Source: Pseudogulbenkiania sp. MAI-1 (lineage in GTDB: Bacteria > Pseudomonadota > Gammaproteobacteria > Burkholderiales > Chromobacteriaceae). From it: DNA of 64,000 bases. Position numbers and translations under genes: made by a program. Below are positions 1 through 9,949 of this stretch, piece by piece. The stretch is taken from positions 457,501 through 521,500 of the forward strand of contig NZ_AZUR01000001.1 in the NCBI RefSeq assembly GCF_000527175.1, read 5' to 3'. The notes beneath the pieces are model-generated. The model was not told the DNA's origin. It searched no databases and saw only the letters and a list, made by a program, of their open reading frames with translations. The first letter of the stretch is position 1; each line of letters starts with the position of its first letter.

Positions 1-1638
<1,638 letters not shown>

Positions 1639-1751
1639 ATCATTTGAGTGGCTTGGGCCACGCGGTGAAGTGTGCGACGTACGATCGATTACCCAAATTC
1701 GAAATGGAAGCTGACAGGCTTCCAGGCTTCTTCCAGTTTGTTGACAGTTTA

Positions 1752-1867
1752 TGTCTGGCGGCCTTAGCGAGGTGGTCCCACTCCTTCCCATCCCGAACAG
1801 GACCGTGAAACGCCTTAGCGCCGATGATAGTGCGGCCTTGCCGTGTGAAAGTAGGACACCGCCAGAC
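1752..1867 (+). rRNA. 5S ribosomal RNA
   Basis: About 116 nt beginning TGTCTGGCGGCC and ending GCCAGAC, so the ends pair as the 5S helix I. The internal blocks GTCCCACTCC and CGCCGATGATAGTG are typical of 5S. It lies about 113 nt after the 23S end and is followed by a strong terminator, the normal end of an rRNA operon. Confidence 0.95.
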
Positions 1868-1879
1868 TCCCCTCAAGAA

Positions 1880-1907
1880 AGCCCAGCTCAAACGAGCTGG
1901 GCTTTTG
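1880..1907 (+). terminator. rrn operon terminator
   Basis: A perfect 10-bp stem (AGCCCAGCTC / GAGCTGGGCT) with loop AAAC is followed by TTTT, 12 nt after the 5S end. It also separates the rRNA operon from the convergent MocR-type gene. Confidence 0.9.
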
Positions 1908-1927
1908 GCTTTTACGCTTCCAAACAC

Positions 1928-3430
1928 CTACCGGCTTCTCTCTTTTGGCTCCGGATTGGAACTGCCGTAGCGCCGCTCTTCCTGTTTGAACAGTTCCGCC
2001 AGCCGGAGCGCCGAACGCCTCAGTTCGGCTTCCGGTACCCCGGCGTATCCCAATACCAGTCCCCGCCTCGTGGCCGGTCCCCAGAAATGCCGCCCCAAAG
2101 GGCGTAGCCATAATCCTTCGCGCGCGGCGATGGCGCTCAGGTGCTGTTCGTCGATGGTGTCGGGCAGCGTGGCAACCAGGTGCATGCCGGCTTCGCCGGG
2201 GGAAAGCTCTATACGTTCGCCCAGCCGGCCAAGCAGTGTTTCGCGCAGCAGAGTCTGGCGGATCTGGTAGAGCTCACGCATACGGCGGATATGGCGTGCG
2301 AAATGCCCCTCCGCGATGAAGTCGGCCAGTGCTGCCTGGATGGGGTAGTGGCCCTCGCGGTACAGACGGGCGTAGCTGGCGCGGAACGGGTCGATCAGGG
2401 CTTCCGGCAGCACCAGATAGCCGAGACGCAGCCCCGGGTACATCACCTTGCTGAAGGTGCCGAGGTAGATCACGGTGCCGCCGTTGGCGAGCCCTTGCAG
2501 CGAGGCGAGTGGCTGCGAGCGGTAGCGGAATTCGCTGTCGTAGTCGTCTTCGATGATCCAGCTCTGATGGGTTTCGGCCAGCTTCAGCAGTTCCAGGCGC
2601 CGGGCCAGCGACATCACCACGCCGCTCGGATATTGGTGCGAGGGGGTGATGTAGATCAGCTTCGGCGTTTGGGAGGAGGGGGCGGCTGCCGGGTTCAGTC
2701 CCTCCGAATCGACCGGTACTGGGACGATGTCGAGGTCGGCGGCGGCCATGGCCGCTTGGGCGCCGGCATAGCCGGGTTCTTCGAGCCAGACCGTGTCACC
2801 TGGATCGGCCAGCAGGCGGGCGCACAGTTCCAGTGCCTGCTGGGCTCCCTGGGTGATCAGAATCTGCTCCGGCCGGCATTGCACCGAGCGTGATTGGCAC
2901 AGGTAGTCGCATAGCACCTCACGCAGGGCCGTGAGTCCGCCGTCCTGGCTGTAGCTGAGCCATTCCGGACCGGGCTGTTTATTGTGGCGCGCGAGCAGCC
3001 GTTGCCATTGCTGTTGGGGGAAGGCATCCAAGGCGGGGACGCCGGGTGCGAAAGCGCCATACAAGCCCTGAGGCAGTTTGCTGTGCTGGCTCATCAACTG
3101 GCCGCGCCGGCTGAGGCCAGGCAGCGTTGGTGTGGCGGCGGGCTGGGGTGAGCGGTGGGGTTCGAAAACGTCCGAGACGTAGGTGCCCGAGCCGTGCCGG
3201 GCTTCCAGGTAACCTTCGGCCAGCAACTGGTCATAGGCGGCCAGCACGGTATTGCGCCCGAGCCGTAGCGCGTTGGCCAGTTGGCGAGAGGCTGGCAGGG
3301 TGGTGCCGCCGCGCAGCCGCCCCTGGCGAATCCAGTCACGCAGCCGATGGTAGAGTTGGCGGTGCAGCGCTTCACTGCTCTCGCGCTGGAGGCCTTGCTG
3401 CAGGGCGTCGACGATCCAGTCGCTGCTCAA
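1928..3430 (-). CDS. MocR/PdxR-family transcriptional regulator (GntR HTH fused to an aminotransferase-like domain)
   Basis: A 500-residue protein with a GntR-type winged helix at about residues 20-85 (PASRQLANALRLGRNTVLAAY) and a fold-type I aminotransferase domain from about 115 to the end. The PLP lysine is K328 in TFSKVMYPGLRLGY, with the upstream DDYDSEFRY motif, so PLP binding is probably intact. Family members sense PLP or amino compounds and act on a divergent neighbour. The neighbour here is the rhodanese, acetyltransferase and PaiB-like set, so control of those genes is the simplest inference. No pdx or gab gene is adjacent, so the specific name is left open. Confidence 0.92.
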   Translation of the reverse strand: MSSDWIVDALQQGLQRESSEALHRQLYHRLRDWIRQGRLRGGTTLPASRQLANALRLGRNTVLAAYDQLLAEGYLEARHGSGTYVSDVFEPHRSPQPAATPTLPGLSRRGQLMSQHSKLPQGLYGAFAPGVPALDAFPQQQWQRLLARHNKQPGPEWLSYSQDGGLTALREVLCDYLCQSRSVQCRPEQILITQGAQQALELCARLLADPGDTVWLEEPGYAGAQAAMAAADLDIVPVPVDSEGLNPAAAPSSQTPKLIYITPSHQYPSGVVMSLARRLELLKLAETHQSWIIEDDYDSEFRYRSQPLASLQGLANGGTVIYLGTFSKVMYPGLRLGYLVLPEALIDPFRASYARLYREGHYPIQAALADFIAEGHFARHIRRMRELYQIRQTLLRETLLGRLGERIELSPGEAGMHLVATLPDTIDEQHLSAIAAREGLWLRPLGRHFWGPATRRGLVLGYAGVPEAELRRSALRLAELFKQEERRYGSSNPEPKERSR

Positions 3431-3431
3431 G

Positions 3432-3463
3432 GTGGTTCCTTTGCTAGTGGAAAAGTGGTTCTT
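3432..3463. promoter_or_regulatory. Direct repeat, candidate MocR operator
   Basis: GTGGTTCCT (3432-3440) and GTGGTTCTT (3455-3463) repeat in the same orientation with a 23-bp period, about two helical turns. They lie just upstream of the regulator start, in the gap to the divergent rhodanese. MocR-type regulators such as GabR bind spaced direct repeats. Assignment to this protein is inference. Confidence 0.4.
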
Positions 3464-3525
3464 CTGATGGGATGACTTTGCCTGTAGCCTGACTGCATGT
3501 CCACTCTGAGATGAAGGAGTCCGAG

Positions 3526-3933
3526 ATGCTGATGGATCAATGCGCGTTTTATGATGCCAAGCTGGCTTACGAGATCGATTCGGCCGATGTTTACGCCATG
3601 CTGGAGCAGGGCGAGCCGCTGTTGCTGATCGATGCCCGCTCGGCCGAGGCCTATGGCCGCGAGACCCTGCCGGGCGCGCTCAGCCGGCCGCACCGTTTGA
3701 TGACGGCGGAAAGCACAGCGGACCTGCCGCGGGACCGCCTGCTGGTGACGTTTTGCGACGGCATCGGTTGCAATGCGTCGACCAAGGGGGCGCTGAAGTT
3801 GGCCGAACTGGGCTTCCAGGTGCGTGAGCTGATCGGCGGCATCGATTGGTGGAAGCGCGACGGCTATGCGACCGTGGCCGGTGAACTGGCCCAGCAAACC
3901 ATGCCGAACGGCCCTGCGGCATGTGCGTGCTGA
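3526..3933 (+). CDS. Rhodanese-like domain protein
   Basis: A single rhodanese domain of about 135 residues. The catalytic loop is C77-D-G-I-G-C82 after the strand RLLVTF, and the substrate-entry strand PLLLIDARSAEAYGRETLPGA is also present. Rhodaneses move sulfane sulfur or act as redox/signalling switches; the substrate cannot be read here. The ATG at 3526 is preferred over 3511 because AAGGAG (3514-3519) sits 6 nt before it. It is the first gene of a run divergent from the MocR-type regulator. Confidence 0.85.
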   Translation: MLMDQCAFYDAKLAYEIDSADVYAMLEQGEPLLLIDARSAEAYGRETLPGALSRPHRLMTAESTADLPRDRLLVTFCDGIGCNASTKGALKLAELGFQVRELIGGIDWWKRDGYATVAGELAQQTMPNGPAACAC

Positions 3934-3943
3934 GGGAGGGATC

Positions 3944-3985
3944 ATGAACCACTTTGATACTTGGCTGAGAGGGAACCCGCGATGA
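3944..3985 (+). CDS. Possible 13-codon upstream ORF coupled to the acetyltransferase
   Basis: ATG at 3944 follows GGAGGG with 3 nt spacing, encodes MNHFDTWLRGNPR, and stops at a TGA that overlaps the acetyltransferase ATG by 4 nt (ATGA, 3982-3985). Its ribosome site is stronger than that of the downstream gene, which suggests translational coupling. It may also be a gene remnant. Nothing beyond layout supports a function. Confidence 0.35.
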   Translation: MNHFDTWLRGNPR

Positions 3986-4578
3986 GGTTCTGTGAGTCAA
4001 TCACTTTGGATGGGCGTCATACCCGGCTGGAGCCGCTGGCGCTGGAGCATCACGATGGGCTGGCGGCAGCGGTTTGCGACGGCGAATTGTGGCGCTTGTG
4101 GTATACCGCCATTCCGAAACCGGAGGGCATGCGCGCCGAGATCGAACGCCGACTGGCCTTGCAGCGGCAGGGCAGCATGCTGCCGTTCGCGGTGCGCCGG
4201 CTCGACAACGGCGAACTGTGCGGCATGACCACCTTCATGAATATCGAGCAGGAGCGGCGGCGCGTCGAGATCGGCTCGACTTGGTATGCCAAGAGCGCCC
4301 AGCGCACGGCGATCAACACCGAGTGCAAGCTGATGCTGCTCGAGCATGCCTTCGATACGCTGGGTTGCATCGCGGTAGAGTTTCGCACCAGTTGGATGAA
4401 CCAGGCGTCGCGGGCGGCGATTGCGCGGTTGGGGGCCAAGCAGGACGGCATCCTGCGCAATCACCAGCGCTTTGCCGACGGGAGCTACCGCGATACCGTG
4501 GTGTTCTCGATCATCGATCTGGAGTGGCCGGCGGTGAGGCAGCATCTGCGCTTCAAACTGGATAGTCGGGAGGCGTGA
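3982..4578 (+). CDS. GNAT-family N-acetyltransferase (RimJ/RimL type)
   Basis: About 198 residues with the RimJ/RimL-type layout: an N-terminal strand TLDGRHTRLEPLALEHHDGL, a central MTTFMNIEQERRRVEIGSTW strand, and the C-terminal segment FRTSWMNQASRAAIARLGAK followed by DGILRNH, typical of this subfamily. It would transfer acetyl from acetyl-CoA to an amine or protein N-terminus; the acceptor is unknown. ATG 3982 is preferred to the TTG at 3961. The gene ends 1 nt before the PaiB-like gene, so the two are cotranscribed. Confidence 0.88.
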   Translation: MRFCESITLDGRHTRLEPLALEHHDGLAAAVCDGELWRLWYTAIPKPEGMRAEIERRLALQRQGSMLPFAVRRLDNGELCGMTTFMNIEQERRRVEIGSTWYAKSAQRTAINTECKLMLLEHAFDTLGCIAVEFRTSWMNQASRAAIARLGAKQDGILRNHQRFADGSYRDTVVFSIIDLEWPAVRQHLRFKLDSREA

Positions 4579-4579
4579 G

Positions 4580-5227
4580 ATGTACGTGCCCAAACATTTC
4601 GAGGCGCCAAGCGTGGAGGCCATGCATGAGCTGATGCGCACGGCGCCGCTCGCCACGCTGGTATCGTCGACGTCGGTGGGGCTCGAGGCCAACCATATCC
4701 CGCTGCTGTGGTCGCCCGACCCGGCGGCCCCGTCGGGTTGCCTGCGCGGCCATGTCGCGCGCGCCAATCCCTTGTGGCGCAACGTCACGGGGGAGAGCGA
4801 GGTGCTGGCGATATTCCACGGTCCCGACGCCTACGTGTCGCCCGGCTGGTATCCGAGCAAGCAGGAGGACGGCAAGGTGGTGCCGACCTGGAATTACGTG
4901 GCGGTGCATGCCCACGGCCGGTTGCGGACGATCGACGACCGGGATTGGCTGCGCGAGCAACTGACCCTGCTGACGGCCGAGCACGAGGCCGGCATGGCGT
5001 CGCCCTGGCAGTTGACCGATGCGCCGGCCGGCTACATCGACAAACTGATGGGGGCGGTGGTCGGCATCGAGATCGTGATCAGCCGACTGGAAGGCAAGTG
5101 GAAGGCGAGCCAGAACCAGCCGGTAGCCAATCGGGACGGCGTGGCCGCCGGGCTGGCGGTGAGCGGGAGGGCCGGAGCCGCGCGCATGGCGGCATTGGTG
5201 GCGGCGGGAGCGGAGCACCGAACGTAG
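4580..5227 (+). CDS. FMN-binding, PaiB-like protein
   Basis: A 215-residue protein matching the PaiB/FMN-binding negative regulator family: start MYVPKHFE, then LEANHIPLLW, GHVARANPLWR, the conserved FHGPDAYVSPGWYPSK block and VPTWNYVAVHAHG. The family has a split-barrel flavin fold. In Bacillus, paiB is paired with the acetyltransferase paiA, and an acetyltransferase is directly upstream here too, which supports a functional pair. Whether this one acts as a repressor or a flavoenzyme cannot be told. Confidence 0.9.
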   Translation: MYVPKHFEAPSVEAMHELMRTAPLATLVSSTSVGLEANHIPLLWSPDPAAPSGCLRGHVARANPLWRNVTGESEVLAIFHGPDAYVSPGWYPSKQEDGKVVPTWNYVAVHAHGRLRTIDDRDWLREQLTLLTAEHEAGMASPWQLTDAPAGYIDKLMGAVVGIEIVISRLEGKWKASQNQPVANRDGVAAGLAVSGRAGAARMAALVAAGAEHRT

Positions 5228-5310
5228 GGCTGACTCGGTCGATAGGTTTCATCGTCGAGGCGGCTCGGGGTAAAATACAACGTTTATTCCGCTGATCGAC
5301 GTAGAGACCG

Positions 5311-6750
5311 ATGAAACCCCATCCCCGCAATGCCCGTATCAAGGGCGAGCCGCAGCCGCCCAGCCGCTTCATCTTCGGCGACGCCGTGGACGAGGCCGGA
5401 CTGGAGCCGTGGGAGTACGTGGTCCATACCGGATCGCCCGCCTTCGTCTGCCGCCTGGTCGGCAACGACATGACGCCGTTCGCCGGCCGCGACAGTACCG
5501 GCTTCGCCAGCGCGGTGCTGTTCGATGAGGAGGAGCAGCTGACCCATTACGTCTGCAACAGCGGTTTCCGGCTGTTCGATTTTTCCTTCCGCGACGAGGT
5601 GCCCAGTGCCGCCCGGCTGCAGGCGATCTGCGACGAGGCGATGACGGTCTATCAGCGCCTGCAGCAGGTCTACAACGAGCGCGACATGGGGCCGAAGGCG
5701 CGCGAGATGCGCGTCGGGCCGAGCGAGCCGCTGCCCCCGGCCGAGCGTGCCCGGGCGATTCGTGCCCTGGCCGAAACCGCGCAGGCCGCCGTGGCTGACC
5801 CGGTGCGCCGGGTGCAACTGACCGCCGACGTGCAATTGGCCCTGGCTGGCGGCGATCAGGCGGTGTTCACCGAGGCGCAGCTGGCATTGCAGGGCGAGGT
5901 GCCGGCGCGCCAACTGCTGGTCGATACGGCTCGCGACTGCATCGCCTTCCCCGAGGTGGTGCGCCAGGACGGCACCAGCGTGTCGTTCGAGCTATGGGCG
6001 CTGCCCTTGGCCTTCTCGCGCGCGCAGGGCGGGGTGTGGTGGCATTTCCCCTTGCTGGAGCGCATCGAGGGTGTGCTGGCGGATGCGCTCGACGTGCCGT
6101 CGCAGGCCATCCTGTGGGTGTCGCCGACCATCTTCACGCTCGACATGCTGAACGAGCGTTCCTGCCAGAACCTGGTGCACCTGGCGCCGGTGATGGACAG
6201 CGGCTGCGACTTCGCGCCGGTCGAGCCGGAGCCGGCGCGCGCCACCTTCGAGGCGGCGCGCAAGACCCAGCAGCCGCAATTGGTGCTGGCGTGGATTCCG
6301 TTCATCGTCGAGCGCGGCGTGCTGACCGTCGAGCGCGTGCGTCAGCTCGGCCGCAAGGCGCTGGAGCTGACCATGCCGGTGGTGCAGCAGGCCATCGCCA
6401 GCGAGATGGAGTACGGCGAGGCCGAACTGTTCACGCCGCTGCCGTGGTGGGAGGCGCTGTCGGCCGGGGTGCAGGCGTGGAACCGCAAGCGCCTGGGCAT
6501 GACGGTGGCGCTGGTGGCGGCCGGGCACGGTGGCCTGCAGGAACTGGAGGCGGTGGCGGAGTATCAGCCGGAGCTGCAGGGCTACGATGTCGGCCTCACG
6601 CTCAAGGGCAGCGAGGAAGTCGTGGCGCGCACGCCGTGGATGCTGGTGCCGGACGTGGCGCCGGACCGCGAGCTGGCGTTCCACGATCTGGCGTCCTGCC
6701 TCAAGGAGGCTGGGATTCCGCTGTCGGAGCGGGTGGCGCGATTGCACTGA
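5311..6750 (+). CDS. Conserved-looking protein of unknown function, 479 aa
   Basis: Long, well-formed gene with codon use like its neighbours. A TAAAAT element near 5270 could serve as a -10 box. I do not recognise the family. It has no signal peptide and no membrane segments. Several Trp-rich stretches (EPWEYVV, GGVWWHFPLLERIEG, LPWWEALSAGVQAW) and a WIPFIVERG segment suggest a globular cytoplasmic protein. It stands alone between the PaiB-like gene and the convergent gabD. Confidence 0.75.
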   Translation: MKPHPRNARIKGEPQPPSRFIFGDAVDEAGLEPWEYVVHTGSPAFVCRLVGNDMTPFAGRDSTGFASAVLFDEEEQLTHYVCNSGFRLFDFSFRDEVPSAARLQAICDEAMTVYQRLQQVYNERDMGPKAREMRVGPSEPLPPAERARAIRALAETAQAAVADPVRRVQLTADVQLALAGGDQAVFTEAQLALQGEVPARQLLVDTARDCIAFPEVVRQDGTSVSFELWALPLAFSRAQGGVWWHFPLLERIEGVLADALDVPSQAILWVSPTIFTLDMLNERSCQNLVHLAPVMDSGCDFAPVEPEPARATFEAARKTQQPQLVLAWIPFIVERGVLTVERVRQLGRKALELTMPVVQQAIASEMEYGEAELFTPLPWWEALSAGVQAWNRKRLGMTVALVAAGHGGLQELEAVAEYQPELQGYDVGLTLKGSEEVVARTPWMLVPDVAPDRELAFHDLASCLKEAGIPLSERVARLH

Positions 6751-6801
6751 GCGCACAGTCGTTTCTACTTGTTGGTCGAAGCCTGTCCTTCGGCTGATGA
6801 C

Positions 6802-6830
6802 AAAAAAAGGGGCCGGTTTGTACCGGCCCG
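6802..6830 (-). terminator. Terminator of the gabTD operon
   Basis: Read on the minus strand, GGGCCGGTACAAACCGGCCC forms a hairpin followed by a run of seven T. It lies about 35 nt after the gabD stop codon. Confidence 0.85.
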
Positions 6831-6865
6831 AATCGCTTCACACCTGACAGGGTCTTACATTTCAA

Positions 6866-8326
6866 TCAGCGGTCGATGCCGCCCAGCAGCACATACTTGA
6901 TTTCCAGATAGTCTTCGATGCCGTACTTGGAGCCTTCGCGGCCGAGGCCAGACTGCTTGACGCCGCCGAACGGTGCCGCCTCGTTGGAGAGGATGCCGCT
7001 GTTGACGGCGACCATGCCGTACTCCAGGCCTTCCGAGACGCGGAAGATGCGGCCGATGTCGCGCGCGTAGAAGTAGGATGCCAAGCCGAACTCGGTGTCA
7101 TTGGCCATCTGGATTGCTTCTTCTTCGGTCTTGAAGCGGAACAGCGGGGCCAGCGGGCCGAAGGTTTCTTCCTTGGCGACTTTCATCTGCGGCGTCACGC
7201 CGGTGATCACGGTCGGCTCGAAGAAGCTAAAGCCCAGCGCATGGCGCTTGCCGCCGGTAACGAGCTTGCCGCCCTTGGCCAGCGCGTCGGCGATGTGCTC
7301 TTCCACCTTGGCCACGGCGTTCATGTCGATCATCGGGCCCTGGTTCACGCCGGCTTCCAGGCCGTTGCCCACCTGCAGCTTGGCCACGGCGGCGGTGAAT
7401 TTCTCGGCGAAGGCGTCGTACACGCCGTCCTGCACCAGGATGCGGTTGGCGCAGACGCAGGTCTGGCCGGCATTGCGGTACTTGGAGATCATCGCGCCTT
7501 CGACCGCGGCGTCGAGGTCGGCGTCGTCGAACACGATGAACGGCGCGTTGCCGCCCAGTTCCATCGATACTTTCTTCACGGTTTCGGCACATTGCGCGAT
7601 CAGCTTGCGGCCCACTTCGGTGGAGCCGGTGAAGCTGAATTTCTTCACGGTGTCGGAGCCGGTCAGCACGCCGCCGATCTCGGTCGAGCCACCGGTGATC
7701 ACTGAGAACACCCCGGCCGGGATGCCGGCGCGGTGCGCGAGTTCGGCGATGGCGAGCGCGGAGAGCGGGGTCTGGCTCGCCGGGCGCACCACCATCGGGC
7801 AGCCGGCGGCCATGGCTGGGGCGGCCTTGCGCGTGATCATGGCGTTGGGGAAGTTCCACGGCGTGATCGCGGCGGTGACGCCGATCGGCTCCTTGGTCAC
7901 CAGGATGCGCTTGTCGGCGCCGGTGGAGGGGATGGTGTCGCCGTAGATGCGCTTGGCTTCCTCGGCGTACCACTCGATATAGCTGGCGCCGTAGGCGATC
8001 TCGCCCTTGGCCTCGGCCAGCGGCTTGCCCTGCTCGGCGGTCAGGATCACGCCGAGGTCGTCCTGGTTGGCCATCATCAGGTCGAACCACTTGCGCAGCA
8101 GGTTGGCGCGCTCCTTGGCGGATTTCTTCTTCCAGCTCTTGAACGCTTCGGCGGCGCCGGCCACGGCGCGCTCGGCCTCGGCGCGGCCCATTTTCGGCAC
8201 GTGAGCGATAGTCTCGCCGGTAGCCGGGTTGGTGACCGGGATGGTCTCGCCGTTGTCGGCATCCACCCACTGGCCGTTGATGTAGCACTGCTGCTTGAGC
8301 AGCGACGGGTCTTTCAGATTCAGCAT
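6866..8326 (-). CDS. gabD: Succinate-semialdehyde dehydrogenase (possibly glutarate-semialdehyde dehydrogenase)
   Basis: 486 residues, full length for GabD. The ALDH fingerprints are TPWNFP at 155-160, FTGSTEVG at 232-239, catalytic E256 in SMELGG and nucleophile C290 in NAGQTCVC. It oxidises succinate semialdehyde to succinate with NAD(P)+. The close paralogue DavD oxidises glutarate semialdehyde, and the two cannot be told apart by eye. The usual VVKPA lysine that contacts the cofactor is Arg here (VVRPAS, R181), a mild oddity. It follows gabT with a 59-nt gap, and the minus-strand terminator comes next. Confidence 0.93.
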   Translation of the reverse strand: MLNLKDPSLLKQQCYINGQWVDADNGETIPVTNPATGETIAHVPKMGRAEAERAVAGAAEAFKSWKKKSAKERANLLRKWFDLMMANQDDLGVILTAEQGKPLAEAKGEIAYGASYIEWYAEEAKRIYGDTIPSTGADKRILVTKEPIGVTAAITPWNFPNAMITRKAAPAMAAGCPMVVRPASQTPLSALAIAELAHRAGIPAGVFSVITGGSTEIGGVLTGSDTVKKFSFTGSTEVGRKLIAQCAETVKKVSMELGGNAPFIVFDDADLDAAVEGAMISKYRNAGQTCVCANRILVQDGVYDAFAEKFTAAVAKLQVGNGLEAGVNQGPMIDMNAVAKVEEHIADALAKGGKLVTGGKRHALGFSFFEPTVITGVTPQMKVAKEETFGPLAPLFRFKTEEEAIQMANDTEFGLASYFYARDIGRIFRVSEGLEYGMVAVNSGILSNEAAPFGGVKQSGLGREGSKYGIEDYLEIKYVLLGGIDR

Positions 8327-8385
8327 GGTGTTCTCCGTGTGCGGGGCGTCCGGCCAACCCTCTCAGGTTGGCCGAAGGGGGCGGC

Positions 8386-9651
8386 TCAGGCGCGCAGCGC
8401 GGCCTCGAGCTTGGCCAGCGCTTCCTGGAATACGCTGTCCTCGATGGTCAGCGGGAACAGGAAACGTACCACGTTGGCGTAGGTGCCGCAGGTCAACAGG
8501 ATCAGGCCCGATTCCAGCGCCTTCTGCTGCACCTTCTTGGCGAACTCGGGGTCGGCCTCGTGGCTGCCCGGCTTGTTGAATTCGACGGCGATCATCGCGC
8601 CCAGGCCGCGCACTTCGGCGATCTGCGGCACGGCCTGTTTCAGGCCGTGCAGTTTTTCCTTCAGTTCCTCGCCTAGGCGGCTGGCGCGCTCCAGCAGCTT
8701 TTCTTCCTGGATCACGCCGATCACCGCCTTGGCCGCGGCCAGCGCCAGCGGGCTGCCGGCGTAGGTGCCGCCCAGGCCGCCCGGAGCCGGCGCGTCCATC
8801 AGTTCGGCGCGGCCGACCAGCGCGGACAGCGGGAAGCCGCCGGCCAGCGACTTGGCCAGGGTGGTCAGGTCGGCGGTCACGCCGAAGTGTTCCATTGCGA
8901 ACATCTTGCCGGTGCGGGCGAAGCCGGCCTGCACCTCGTCGGCGATCAAGAGGATGCCATGCTTATCACACAGTTGGCGCAGTGCGCGCACCCACTCGAC
9001 CGGCGCCGGCACGAAACCGCCTTCGCCCTGTACCGGTTCGAAGATGATGGCGGCGACGCGCGACGGCTCGATGTCGTACTTGAACAGGCGCTCGAGGCCG
9101 GTCAGCGAGTCGGCGATCGAGACGCCGTGCAGCGCGTTGGGATACGGAGCGTGGTAGATGTCGGCCGGGAACGGGCCGAAGCTGAGTTTGTACGGGGCGA
9201 CCTTGCCGGTCAGCGCCATGCCCATCATGGTGCGGCCGTGGAAGCCGCCGCCGAAGGCGATCACGCCGGGACGGCCGGTGGCGGCGCGCGCTACCTTGAT
9301 GGCGTTTTCCACGGCTTCGGCGCCGGTGGAGAAGAACGCGGTTTTCTTGGCGTAGTCGCCTGGGGTCAGGGCGTTGAGCTGCTCCGCTACGTCGACGTAG
9401 AGCTCGTAGGGGACGACCTGGTAGCAGGTGTGGCTGAATTTGTTGAGCTGTTCGGCCACGGCGGCCTGCACCTTGTCGTGCAGATGGCCGGTATTCAGTA
9501 CGCCGATGCCGCCGGCGAAGTCGATGTAACGGTTGCCTTCCACGTCCCACAGCTCGGCGTTCTTGGCGCGTTCGGCATAGAAGCCGCACATCACGCCGAC
9601 GCCGCGCGGAGTGGCGGCGGCCTTGCGTTGCTGCAGTTGCTGGTTGCTCAT
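8386..9651 (-). CDS. gabT: 4-aminobutyrate (or 5-aminovalerate) aminotransferase
   Basis: 421 residues, class III aminotransferase. Visible are FSTGAEAVENAIKVAR (cofactor phosphate region), GFHGRTMMGMALTG, IADEVQAGFARTGK, and the PLP lysine K267 in TTLAKSLAGGFPLSA. It converts GABA and 2-oxoglutarate to succinate semialdehyde and glutamate. DavT, which acts on 5-aminovalerate, is nearly indistinguishable. It is upstream of gabD on the same strand, so the pair forms a two-step operon. The presence of glutaryl-CoA genes at 20-23 kb makes the lysine-catabolic reading plausible. Confidence 0.92.
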   Translation of the reverse strand: MSNQQLQQRKAAATPRGVGVMCGFYAERAKNAELWDVEGNRYIDFAGGIGVLNTGHLHDKVQAAVAEQLNKFSHTCYQVVPYELYVDVAEQLNALTPGDYAKKTAFFSTGAEAVENAIKVARAATGRPGVIAFGGGFHGRTMMGMALTGKVAPYKLSFGPFPADIYHAPYPNALHGVSIADSLTGLERLFKYDIEPSRVAAIIFEPVQGEGGFVPAPVEWVRALRQLCDKHGILLIADEVQAGFARTGKMFAMEHFGVTADLTTLAKSLAGGFPLSALVGRAELMDAPAPGGLGGTYAGSPLALAAAKAVIGVIQEEKLLERASRLGEELKEKLHGLKQAVPQIAEVRGLGAMIAVEFNKPGSHEADPEFAKKVQQKALESGLILLTCGTYANVVRFLFPLTIEDSVFQEALAKLEAALRA

Positions 9652-9895
9652 GAGGTTTCTCCTGTCGTTCTTTGCCTGAGTGTCGGGCTGGGGGGACGAT
9701 TTGCATTTGGCTGTGCGGCCCGGCCCTGGTGGCGACAGCAGCTTGGGCGCCGCCGTCGGGGGCCGTTCTTCTGCCTCGGTCCGGGTCCGGTTAGCGCCAC
9801 GGGTTGAGCAAATTCTAGACAGGTGTTTATTAAAAAGCTACGTTACACTTAATAAATTAAACGCAGGGTGGGTGGAGTGTTGCGCTGCCGCCAAA

Positions 9896-9922
9896 GAAAA
9901 TCGGCCGGGGGAAACCGGCCGA
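9896..9922 (-). terminator. Terminator of the RND efflux operon
   Basis: On the minus strand TCGGCCGG and CCGGCCGA form an 8-bp stem followed by TTTTCTTT, starting about 28 nt after the stop of the TolC-type gene. The rest of 9652-9895, upstream of gabT, is AT-rich around 9830-9870 and presumably holds the gabTD promoter. No certain boxes were found there. Confidence 0.75.
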
Positions 9923-9949
9923 CAGGGAAAAAACAGGCTAGGAAAAGGG

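Noticed and set aside
9776..9870. AT-rich stretch upstream of gabT as a defined promoter
   Set aside because: Several possible -10-like hexamers exist (such as TAGAAT on the minus strand), but none pairs with a convincing -35, so no site is called.
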